DNA from: Macrobrachium rosenbergii
Taxonomy: Eukaryota > Arthropoda > Malacostraca > Decapoda > Palaemonidae
DNA length: 64,000 bases
NCBI RefSeq assembly: GCF_040412425.1
Contig: NC_089766.1
Coordinates: 20,979,556-21,043,555, forward strand
Reading direction: 5' to 3'
The notes below the pieces were generated by a model that worked only from the letters and a program-made list of their open reading frames with translations, was not told where the DNA came from and made no database searches. Each line of letters begins with the position of its first letter. Position 1 is the first letter of the stretch. Shown here piece by piece: positions 39,515-49,269 of the stretch. The translations under genes were made by a program, and so were the position numbers.

Positions 39515-39686
39515 CATGATGGCAGCCATTTTGAATTTGGCTCTCACGCATGGAAAGCACAAGGAGAAATTTTGGAGACTTTGGTGTTTCTAGCTCTACA
39601 GACCTCTAACTACCACTGGACAAAAATTCAGCTTTCTTTTTTTTTTTCCAGGTTGACCCCAATTTTGACCTAATGCTCCTGGGCTA
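39515..39686 (-). repeat. Right terminal inverted repeat of the Academ-like element
   Basis: This is the inverted counterpart of 33319-33482. It contains a T-run (about 39636-39647) where the left copy has AAAAAAT, so the arms differ by indels. Confidence 0.9.
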
Positions 39687-39689
39687 GTA

Positions 39690-40603
39690 AGCGTTCTGGT
39701 GGTGATCATGTGGTATTCACGTGGAAACTGTATAAAGTCACATTCAGTCGGAGTCTGTCTATGAACTAAAGACAATTCACAACTACCCACAGACACAACT
39801 TGCAACTGGAAAACACTACCGTCACACACATACTTCTCCCTAACCAAGGTTCAACCTGTCTTATAATCAACTCCCAAACCCTGATACTGATCTCCCAAAA
39901 TGAACATGATCTCTAACCCCTTCCATATCACTACTAAGTCTCCAAAAGCACTCGGAAAAGGTCTAATAACAAAACTAACAAAAGGCTTCATCGTACTGAT
40001 AGGAACGTATACTATCAATCCCCGATCAGACAACCTCACCTTCAAAACATTATAATACAAATACAAATCTCCTCCCGTAAACAATATTTTCGCTCCATGT
40101 AAACAAGCGGAATTCCTTAGAACATTTTCTAAGTATCCCAAAGGCAACATGTCACCATACACACGACCATCTGCTGCAGCAATAATTGCTCTAACTTGCA
40201 TTTGCACTTCTGTCCTTAGAGAATCAGTTTCTTTCTCAATATTAAGAACGGTATGTTGGATCATAAGGAATGCAATTGCCACATCTAGATCTTCTTTCAA
40301 ACCTTCTACTGAAACTGGCAAATCATTCAAAGAATGTCTCACTGTTTCAAAACCATCACTCAACCTCTTATTACTCCCTTGCAACTGATTTAACTGTTTC
40401 CCTTGAGCTATTTAGTCTTTTTGAACTTTTGCTACTTTGACTAAACTCCCAATGGACATCGCTCCAATCGCAGCAATCACGCCAACGCCTACAAGAACTA
40501 AAGGTGCTGCTCTTTTACTTCTCCTATTCTCTAACTCATCTAAAATGAACACGAGACAAAAAAAAGAAACAACCAAAAAAAAAAAAACAAGTATTATATA
40601 CAA
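39690..40603 (-). pseudogene. env: Envelope glycoprotein, N-terminal and central part
   Basis: It starts 44 nt after the end of Pol on the same strand. The first about 20 residues are hydrophobic (signal peptide or anchor). A dibasic furin-type site RSKR is at residues 28-31, followed by a hydrophobic fusion-peptide-like segment (APLVLVGVGVIAAIGAM). A helical stretch with heptad-like spacing comes next. Two in-frame stop codons interrupt the frame, at about 40412-40414 and 39851-39853, and the frame is cut at 39690 by the Academ-like insertion. Only about 27 residues precede the cleavage site, short for an errantivirus Env, so the N-terminal subunit may be deleted or supplied by splicing. Function would be membrane fusion, but the copy is dead. 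Confidence 0.75.
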
Positions 40604-40646
40604 ATATCAACCCATTTATCCCTCAAACTATATACAAAACGTTCCA

Positions 40647-41719
40647 TTACATCCCAACTCTCTTTAACTTTGAAATATGAGTTAATTTCGTCACACCGGT
40701 ATTTACGTCTTTTACTACAAATCTATTCCCACTTTTGATCTCTACAATCTCAAAAGGACCGTGGAACTTCGGACTTAATTTATAATTCAGATCATTCCGA
40801 ACATTCACTTTAACAAACACTCTATCACCCATCGAAAAAGCTACTCCCCTCGATTTCGCGTTACTTTTCTCTACCATTGCACGCGAACTAAGTTCAAGTT
40901 CTTTACTGACATGTGCAAATCTTTCTCTCGCTGTATTTATCAACGAAGTGACCGTAACATCACCCTGAACTCGCTCTGGCAACAAATCAAAAGGTCCTTT
41001 CAACTTGTACCTATACAAAGCTTCTGCTGGAGATATCTTAATTGTGTCATTCGTCATAGTATTGATACTATATCGCACTTCATCCAAAGATCTGTCCCAA
41101 TGTGTATCGGAACCACCCACTGCCATGCGCAAAGCTTCGATTACTTTCCGATTCGCCCTCTCACATAACCCATTCGCTTCAGGTCTATACAGGATTATAG
41201 ATACTTTCTTTATCCCCAACAAATTGCCAAGACCCTATAAAGTCTTATTAATAAACTCCCTACCATTGTCTGTGATCAGACATTCAGGAACACCATATCT
41301 ACAAATTATCCCCTTAAAGAACGCTATAGCAACTTCCTCAGCTGATTTGTACTTCAGTGGAAAAAATCTCAACAAAACGAGTTAACTCGTCAACAACTAC
41401 TAACAAATGTCTATAACCATAAGCGGACTCTGAGAAGTTACCCGGAATATCCATATGCACTCTCTGAAACGGCCTATGTGGTACGGGATATGAACCCAAA
41501 CGACACGACACCGTCGTCGCCGGCTTATTCGCATTGCAAACAGCGCAACTCTTTACAAAGGCCTCCACTGCGGAAAACATATTTTCCAAAGAACTTTGAC
41601 CTGACGTTTTCATACGTCTTGTCCACACCTAAATGAGGAGAACCAAATTTACAATGTACAATGTCTAGAACTTGTGGTACTAGACTCTCTGGCACGATGA
41701 TTTGTGTAATTTCACCCAT
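40647..41719 (-). pseudogene. Integrase of the gypsy element (broken)
   Basis: The HHCC zinc domain starts the segment (VHCKFGSPHLGVDKTYENV, then CAVC about 41545). The catalytic core shows HMDIPGNF (first Asp), LITDNGREF (second Asp, about 41262) and PEANGLCERANR (catalytic Glu, about 41175), the D,D-35-E signature. The C-terminal domain has GDRVFVKVNVR and LSPKFHGPFEIVE, the GPF/Y module of gypsy integrases. A stop follows TDNGREFINKTL, and the frame shifts near 41338 and 41525-41628. It ends at 40647, just before env. Confidence 0.88.
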
Positions 41720-41799
41720 GCTTCGAGTACTTCACCAGTTATACTTAACTTTCCTCACCAATAAATTATTCTCCAACTCTAGACCAGAAAAAGGCAACT

Positions 41800-42677
41800 T
41801 TACCCTTTCTTCGGTGAAACTCCCCTAAGAAATGCCTTAGCATCTGACAACAATTTATCTTCATCTTGCTTTTGTTCGAGCAAGCCTATGTCCCAAGTGA
41901 CATTTTCACCCGTAATATAACACACGGCGTTACCCTCAATATCACAAACAACAATCTCTCCCGAGACTGCCGACTCACTATTTCTCCCTGAAGTATGCAC
42001 TGTAGAAACGTGTATGTCCTCTACATGCGATATCTCAGAACTACTAGTATCAGAGACATTCGACACCAAATGTTTACTCTCGTCTCCCACACAGGATTCG
42101 GATTGCACTCCCTCATCCTCGACCGGAAAATATCTGCTCAATGCATCTGCAACCACATTATGCTTACCTTCAATGTATTTGAGGTTTGCATCAAAATCTC
42201 TCAATGTCAAAAACCAATTCGCTCTCTTGGGCGACAAATTTGGCATATTAAAAAGCTCTAACAACGGTTGATGATCTGTAAAAATCTCAACTTTATTTCC
42301 CAACAACAACATCTTAAAATGAACAAGGCTAGAGACGACTGCGAAAGCCTCCTTGTCCACAACTGACATCAGCCTTTCGTTACTACCACGCGTTTTGAAC
42401 TTTCTGCTATAAAAGCAATTGGGTGTAATTTCCCCTCAAATTTCTGCATCAAACACGCACCTATACCTTCCTGACTCGCGTCAGTCACTAAGGTGAACGG
42501 TTGACTAAAATCTGGAAACTTCAAAACAGGTGGGTTCACCAAAGCGTTCTTAAGCTTCTCAAAAGCTAATTGCTGACTATCACCCCAAACAAACTTAACG
42601 TCTTCTTGTAACAAATCTGTCAATGGAGACGCTATTGTAGAAAAATTCCGCACAAAACGGCGAAAGAAACCCGACAT
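41800..42677 (-). pseudogene. RNase H region of the gypsy element
   Basis: The connection (MSGFFRRFVRNFSTIASPLTDLL) leads into RNase H with TLVTDASQEGIGACLMQ (first Asp), DKEAFAVV (Glu), EIFTDHQPL (Asp) and NVVADALSR, all four expected landmarks. A break separates the two open parts at 42369. The C-terminal acidic tail (about 41800-42130) is a spacer before integrase. Confidence 0.88.
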
Positions 42678-43531
42678 ACCTAGGAACGAACGAATCTGTT
42701 TCCTGGTTTTTGGGAACTGGAAAACTCACAATGACTTTAACTTTCTCATCATTCACTCTGACTCCCTCTTTAGAGATAACATGACCTAAATAGACAATTT
42801 TTCTCTTCAGAAACTCACATTTGGCCAATTTGACCTTTAATCCAGCAAACCGTAATCACTTGAGGACTTCTTTTAACACCTTTAGATGTTCTTCAATCGT
42901 ATCTGTGCATATGAGAATGTCATCCATGTACACAAACACCGATTTTCCTAACAAGCCATGAAGTACTGTGTTAACCAGTCTAGTAAATGTTATTGGGGAC
43001 CCTTGTAATCCAAAAGGCATCCTATTAAACTCGTAATGTCCCTTTGGTACCGAAAATGCTGTATATTTACGGCTACTCTCACAAAGCGGAACCTGTAGAA
43101 ACCCTTGCATAAGATCTATAGATGAATATATATTCTTGCCACCGATCTCAACAAACAAATCAGGCAAACAAGCTACAGGATATCTATCTGGGCATGTTTT
43201 TTTCATTCAATTTACGAAAATCTACACAAACTCTGATACTACTGTCTTTCTTCGGAACCGCTAATAAAGGAAAATTATAGGGCGAAGAGCTCTGTCTAAT
43301 AATTCCCTCCGACTCCCATCTCTGAACCTCCTTTTCTACTTCTTCTCTGATCTTAAAGGGAATTCGATATGCTGGAATATATATGGGATTTGTACCTTTC
43401 TCTAGGCGAATTGAATGTTCTAACACATCTGTAACTCCTAATTTATCTCCCTTCAAATCAATGATATCTAAATATTCTTTCAACACTTTCTCTACTTTAT
43501 CTGAATACTCAGGATAATCAGCTTTAGCCAA
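42595..43531 (-). pseudogene. Reverse transcriptase of the gypsy element (frameshifted)
   Basis: Conserved blocks appear in order: YRIPFKIREEVEKEVQRW, SPYNFPLLAVPKKDSSIRVC, then SSIDLMQGFLQVPL (motif A Asp), FGLQGSPITFTRLVN (motif B) and VFVYMDDILI (motif C, catalytic YMDD), then the thumb block CEFLKRKIVYLGHVIS. Frames change at 43184-43206, at a run of eight T, again near 42830-42856, and near 42690. It synthesises cDNA from the element RNA in intact relatives. Confidence 0.9.
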
Positions 43532-44361
43532 ATGTTCGTGAAGAACTTGACTTCTGAATTGCAGCTCCTCCCTGGGAAACGTGTTACTGTCTCCACAAAA
43601 CTCACTATCTTATGTTCTTCCTTAAACTCTTCAAAATCAATTACATAAGTATCCTTGTGATATTTTTTCACTGAGTCTTGATAGCTAACTAATTCTACTG
43701 TAGTTACGCCTGCGACTGAAACTTCATTTACTGACACCGTACTCACGTCTTTGAATTTCTCGGTTCCCTCAACAACGCATACTTGAGAAGGAAACTTTTT
43801 CTCTTTCATCGACACTTTAACCAATGTAGGAACTCGCGGTTGCAAATCAATATCTTCCAACAAAAATCCTTTGAAAGATCTTCGCGGAATATCTTCACTC
43901 TCTAATGACTGTGTTACACATGTCTCAGACTGCGTCTTAGGTTTCTCACAAGTTTTTTCCCTGTGTATATATGGAACAAAACAACCTGGCTCACCTATTG
44001 TAATCCCCTGAATTCCCGTAAGAATGTTGATGTTATGTCGCATGCAAGAAGGGTGTCCTAGCAAAACCATTTCACCTAAGGCTAATCCTTCTATGACCAA
44101 AAATGATTCTACTATTGTCTTTCCGCCGATACAAAGCGTAAGAAATGACGAACCTAAAATATTCAGTTTCCTCGCTTGTACGTCACACACTGTCTCACTA
44201 ATAGGGACTAATTTACACTCTGGAAACTTCGAGTGAAAAAGGTCAGCATTTACTAAGTTAACTGAGCTACCAGAATCAATGAAAATAGAAATTTCACTGC
44301 CATTAGAAAATCCACGTACAATCGGCCTAGGTTCTGGTGATTCTAAGACCTGATTGCTCAT
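43492..44361 (-). pseudogene. Protease region at the start of Pol
   Basis: ATG at 44361 overlaps the Gag stop as TAATG, so Pol lies in the -1 frame relative to Gag, as expected if made by -1 frameshifting. Residues 26-37 read IFIDSGSSVNLV, the DSG variant of the retropepsin active site. EMVLLGHPSCMRHNI later resembles the conserved ILG block near the protease end. The remaining 170 residues form a linker toward reverse transcriptase. The frame shifts at the 43492-43531 overlap. Confidence 0.8.
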
Positions 44362-44646
44362 TATCCTGTGTCCGTCTTCGAACTTATCTTGTGAAAATTC
44401 TGATGTTCGTTTGTGTATCTAGAACTTGCATCATGTGGAATTCTCCTGTCATGTCTATTAAAACTACCCCGTGTTTTCCTTGAATATTCTCTATTCTTTG
44501 TGGCTGGGCAAAATCTCCATCCATGGTCTGAAGATTTGCACCAAAATGCGAAATTTAACCATTCCTGCTATGACAGGACAAGCTAAATTTCTGAAATTTG
44601 CCTTTACAAGTGCCTTTAAAATGATCCTACAATTGCTCATATTCTA
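44362..44646 (-). pseudogene. gag: Gag C-terminal remnant with zinc-knuckle trace
   Basis: The minus-strand frame ending at TAA 44363-44365 holds CKSSDHGWRFC (44508-44540), a CX4HX4C core. The usual preceding Cys is missing, so it is a damaged CCHC knuckle. An in-frame stop lies just upstream and similarity is lost near the poly-C tract, so most of Gag is gone. Confidence 0.55.
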
Positions 44647-44652
44647 AAAATT

Positions 44653-44666
44653 CCCCCCCCCCCCCC
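44653..44666. repeat. Poly-C tract at the element boundary
   Basis: A run of 14 C marks the transition from gypsy sequence to unrelated DNA before the LINE relic. Confidence 0.8.
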
Positions 44667-45434
44667 TTGCTTTGACTCGCTTTGCTTGCCTCCCACCCCA
44701 TAAGAGGGGTCCCATATTGGACCGTGCTTCCGGGCCCCAAAATGTCTAGGAACGCCCCTGAAAGGATGGTTTATTCCCGGAAATGTTCAAAGTGGAAGAG
44801 TATAGATTAGTATTTGTCTTGAAGATATTATTCATTGAGATATGGGTGACAGGGATAATACCATCAGGTTGGAAGAATGGCGTGGTCATTAAAGTTCCAA
44901 AGAAAGGAGATCTGAGTAGGTGTGGTAACTGGAGGAGAATCACTTTGTCACCTCTAGCCTTGAAAACTTTCAATAGAATATTGTTGAATAGGTTGGAGCC
45001 AGTGGTTGATGGTACTCTGAGGGATAAACAGGTCGGTTTTAGAACGAGGCTGGAGTTGCATTGATCAGATCTTCATAGTCAGGCATTTAATGCAGCAAGC
45101 TAATGAAAGGAAAACTCCGCTAAGTCTTTGTTTTGTTGATTTTGAAAAGGCCTTTAATAGTATTTCGAGATGGACTATGGGAATAATCATGAGGCATTAT
45201 TTAATATCGGAAAAAGTTTGTAAGGGTTATTATGAACATGCATGAGGGCACATCATGTAAAGTGATGGTTGTTTGAGTGATCCATTTGAAATTAAGTCTG
45301 GTGTTATTCAGGGTGGCATTTTGTCTCCTCTGTTGTTTGTGTTGGTCGTAGATTAAGTTATGAGAAGGGTTAAAAAAGAAACGGATGCAGGTATACTCTG
45401 GGGAGAAAATGGGAAACTTCTAGACTTAGATTAT

Positions 45435-45506
45435 GCTGAGGATATAGTTTTGATCTGCGATGATGATATAGTTTTGTTCTGCGCTGATGATACAGTTTTG
45501 ATCTGT
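45435..45506 (+). repeat. Three in-frame 24-bp repeats over the LINE catalytic motif
   Basis: Units at 45435-45458, 45459-45482 and 45483-45506 are 24 bp each and encode AEDIVLIC, DDDIVLFC and ADDTVLIC. A normal LINE has one such motif. Confidence 0.9.
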
Positions 45507-46204
45507 GAGGGACCAGAAAAGACGCAGTGTGTTGGATTGTCTAGTGAGTGAAGGTCGAAAGGTTGGTTTGGTTATTATTAGTGTAAAATCTGAAGTCATG
45601 AATATGAGTATAGAAAATGCGCAGGACTGTCTAATTGAAGGTATGGTTGTGAAGTAAGTGGATATGTTTATATATTATTAAGGTACATATTTAGATAAGG
45701 ATGGTTCTCTGAGCACAGAATTTATGGAAAGATTAAAATAAGGCTCATCAGGCAATAGGAATGCTTAAAAATATTTTGAATAATAACACTTTTTCTGTGC
45801 ATACAAAAGTCAAAATTATCAGGTAATGGTTAGGAGTATTTCGATTTATGGGCATAAGTCATGGTACAGGAAAGTGACTTCGGATAATAAATTCTTAGTA
45901 TTTGAAAATAAAGCGCTCAGAAGAATATTAGGAATTAGTAGGAGGGATAGGATATCAAATAGCAGAATTAGAGAGGTAACAAGGATGCAGCTGGTTGATG
46001 AGCATTTTAGGTTCTCAAGCTGGAAGTGGCTTGGCCATGTGTATAGAAGACAGGGAATAGTACGAGATACACCAGGGTGGGTTGCCCTTGGTGGAAGAGG
46101 TAAAGGTAGGCTAAGAGAGACGTGCTTGAGGACAATAAGGCGGGAAGCAGATGAGTGTTGGGGAGATCTTGAGGAGTTAGCCCAAGACAGAATGTTGTGG
46201 CATC

Positions 46205-46273
46205 AGTTCATCGAGGCCCCATGCATCCCCGTGGGTTCTACAGGAAATTATAGTTCATCGAGGCCCCATGCAT
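46205..46273 (+). repeat. Short direct repeat, period 47 bp
   Basis: AGTTCATCGAGGCCCCATGC occurs at 46205 and again at 46252 (22 bp shared). It lies at the end of the LINE relic, beside the TA microsatellite. Confidence 0.9.
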
Positions 46274-46560
<287 letters not shown>

Positions 46561-48640
46561 GATGGTAACTCAAAGGACAGGTGTCTAAAATAGGCATTTT
46601 TATGTGCTCCCTAGAGGAGCAAAATATAGAATTTTCAAAACCTTTAGATGAGAGAAACGAAAATCAGAAACAGACCCATTGCAACAAGACCATCTGGGAA
46701 TAATTTATGCGATCGGTCCACATCTATCATGAACTAGTTTGTGGCTTCATGAACACGTTATTCGCATTCTCTGTCTCTGTCTTTCTGTCTGGCTTTCTCT
46801 CACTTTCAAACGGTCTGCCTATCAGGCTAATTTATTTGTTGTTTCCTTTTGTGATTGCATCTTTGCCTCTTTCTTCGATTGGCAGCCCTCTCCAAGTTTA
46901 TTAATTTTGTTGTTTCCTTTTGATCTTCTTGGTTCTGTCTGTTAAGCATCGTTCCTCCTATCTAGGGTCCGGTTTTCTCCTCCCTTCTTATTCGTCAACC
47001 CCTTCTCTAAGAGAAAGCAAAAAAAAAAAAAGGCAAAGGTTCTGGTCAGCCGGATAGTGATAAAAGGATGCGAAGTGAGGTGTTGCTTGCGGGCCTTCGT
47101 TTGTTTCGCTTCTGGACTCAGGAGAGAGACGAAAGCAACTGGGTCACTTCTCGAGGGCACGAAAGAACCGCAACGATAAGATGAGAAAGAAAAGAAAAGA
47201 AAAGATAGAGAATATATGAAACTCTCGTATAAGAACCACAGCTTCTTACACTTTTCTTTGGTCTGAGTGAAGGGCGATGCAAAACCAGAGTTGACGGTCT
47301 CCGTTAACTCTCCAACGAAATGAAGCCGGGAGTGGTTGAGTTTCTGTGTATACACCCTAAGAGACAAACCCTCTATGTGTGACAATGAAAGGTCTGTTGA
47401 ATCGCTCTATTTTTAGAATTTGGGAACCTGTTTCCTGTTTAATTTCTACCCAATTTAGACAATATACTTTTGTATTTGTACCTATATTTTTAAGATTTTT
47501 CTGCTAGTCAATTTTACTTTATCTTGTATAAACGTTATTTTATTTTACTTTACTACATCATTGATTTTAGATGCTACAAATATTAACACAGTAAGATTCG
47601 GATACTTTCACCCCGTCACAGATACATTTATTTTCACAAGAAAGATAAAACAAGAAAAACAGGGGAAAATGCTGAAATACTGAGACAAAGAGAGAAAGAA
47701 AATTGGAACGAAGAAGAGTGAAAGAGTTCCCCGGTAATGGTAGGTGGGGACAGACACAATTCGCGAACGCTTCTTATAATACTGTTTGGCAGTTTCATTG
47801 GCTGCGCGAGGTTCCGGCTAACAAAAGTGAACTGTAATTGATTCATCTTTTACCTATCTAGTAATAATTATTGTTAATGTAGAATACCTTGGCTGTGGTA
47901 AATTAGTTCACAAGCAATGTTGTTATTACGTTCGTAGTTTTTAAATGGAGAAATGAGCCTAACTTAAAGTTTCTACGGACTGCGCTGCCCACACCGGAGG
48001 TGGAAATGTGATAAGCACAAAGGCCGAATACGGCGACTTAGTTAAAACCCTACTACCTTAGGAGGTTACTGACTTGGTCTCTCGAAGCACCGAAGTAGTT
48101 GTCAAAAAGGTTCCGATCATAGACACCGGCAGAGGAAACGTCAGACTTACAGCATTCTTTATCAATAATCATTTTTTTTATTGTGATCATGGCGATTATG
48201 CTATGTGATAAAATAGATGTTGATAAGTTTCACTATTGCTCGATTATTGTTTAGCATTTGTTTATATTTAAAAGATCTGATAGCCATAAAACCTTACAGC
48301 TGTTACTGAATTTTATTTAACATACTAATGCTTCAGAGAGGTGCAGGGGATTCTACCGAACTGTCATACCCATACTATTTTAAACTTTAAGGGTTGATAG
48401 TGCGTGTACTTTCATCGTTATTAGAAACATTTCCTATACGGATTGTTTCCATTAATGATAAAGTATGCACACCACCTTCCTTGGAGGAAACATGAAGTTA
48501 AATAATGCAAATTCTTTTAAAACTGTCAGAAAGTGGATACCTTTATCAAAGGTTTTATTCCAATAGTTAGATATTTGATGTAATGATGTGTTGATATGGC
48601 CAGCATACATCTGTGCATCAAGACTTCTATTTAATGAAAC
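46561..48640. other. Anonymous DNA, no supported gene
   Basis: Open frames up to 147 codons (46942-47385, minus) show no domain, and pyrimidine- and purine-rich patches explain part of their openness. Near 48452-48655 (minus) a short frame reads like an old element fragment, but I cannot identify it. Confidence 0.45.
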
Positions 48641-48687
48641 ATTACTCGGCCACAACAGCTACGCCCGAAGGGTGCGCCCCATAAATC

Positions 48688-48995
48688 ATGCTTAACGAGG
48701 CAGAATCACCGAGTTGTGGAACAACAGTGCCGAGTAAAACTCATCGATTGGGGAAGACCGCGAAAAGGATCAGGAAGTGGATCCGCCGGTGGGAGGAGGA
48801 GGGTTCGCTGAGAACAGCCTCGAGGTGGGAAGCCACTTGTAATCATGCCCAGGACAGATGCCCTGATTATGGCAGCTACTGAGGCGCATCCCAGGAGAAC
48901 ATCGGCCCAACATCTGCAGTTCAACTGCCATCCCATGACCTCGAGACTCAGACTCAGCAGAGCCGGGATTTACTGCCATATCCCAGCATGTGAGA
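48688..48995 (+). pseudogene. Tc1-like transposase N-terminal relic
   Basis: Two overlapping frames (48688-48882 and 48845-49075) together give TAKRIRKWIRRWEEEGSL, then ALIMAATEAHPRRTSAQHLQ, then CHPMTSRLRLSRAGIYCHIPA. This is the usual paired helix-turn-helix DNA-binding region of Tc1/mariner transposases (RWxxEGS followed by xxIxxAxxxxPxxTxxxL and TxxRRLxxxGxxxxxPA). A frameshift lies near 48850. The DDE catalytic domain is absent. Terminal repeats were not found. Confidence 0.65.
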
Positions 48996-49181
48996 AGGTG
49001 TGGTATTGTGATACAGTTGTGAATGAAAAACCTCTCTTTATGAAAAACTCAACTCAGAGAATGCATAGAGCTTAAAAATGAATGAAAAAAAAAATTACAA
49101 TTTCTGGAATAATACAGCAAAATAGAATTATGCAGAAATTATAAGAGGGAAAATTCCACACCAAGGTGAATCTAAACTTAC

Positions 49182-49259
49182 TGTTCCGACCTGATGAGTT
49201 CTATCAGATTGGCTTGCGTCAGTGGCCTGGGTCATGGCTGCTTCCTCATAAATCCATAC
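49182..49259 (-). other. Candidate internal coding exon, 78 nt
   Basis: On the minus strand a T-rich tract ending TTTTTTGCAG precedes the segment and GTAAGTTTAG follows it, near-consensus acceptor and donor. One frame is open across all 26 codons (VWIYEEAAMTQATDASQSDR and so on), and the other two have stops. The exon is phase 0-0. I do not recognise the protein. If real, it belongs to a host gene on the minus strand with large introns. It could still be a chance arrangement. Confidence 0.4.
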
Positions 49260-49269
49260 CTGCAAAAAA

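Larger units (their letters stand above)
33319..39686 (+). mobile_element. Academ-like DNA transposon, 6.37 kb, inserted in env
   Basis: Terminal inverted repeats start TAGCCCAGGAGCATTAGG at 33319 and end with the complement at 39686. The imperfect repeats extend over 33319-33482 and 39515-39686, sharing a block around CAAAGTCTCCAAAATTTCTC. A 3-bp target duplication, GTA, flanks the element (33316-33318 and 39687-39689). The internal protein (34601-38919) joins a transposase-like core to an XPG/FEN1-like nuclease region. From recall, the combination of XPG-like domain and 3-4 bp target duplications is that of the Academ superfamily of Kapitonov and Jurka. The element itself is inactive because its ORF is broken. 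Confidence 0.8.
32191..44646 (-). mobile_element. Degraded env-bearing Ty3/gypsy (errantivirus-like) element, 5'-truncated and interrupted
   Basis: In minus-strand order: a Gag C-terminal remnant, aspartic protease, reverse transcriptase, RNase H, integrase, then an envelope gene whose last third is displaced 6.4 kb by a DNA transposon (33319-39686). The order and the third gene match errantivirus-type Metaviridae. Pol is broken by many frameshifts and stops. No 5' LTR or main Gag is present. Similarity stops near 44646, beside a poly-C run. The 3' LTR, if present, lies within about 32191-32773, but with no second copy its limits cannot be proved. Confidence 0.82.
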
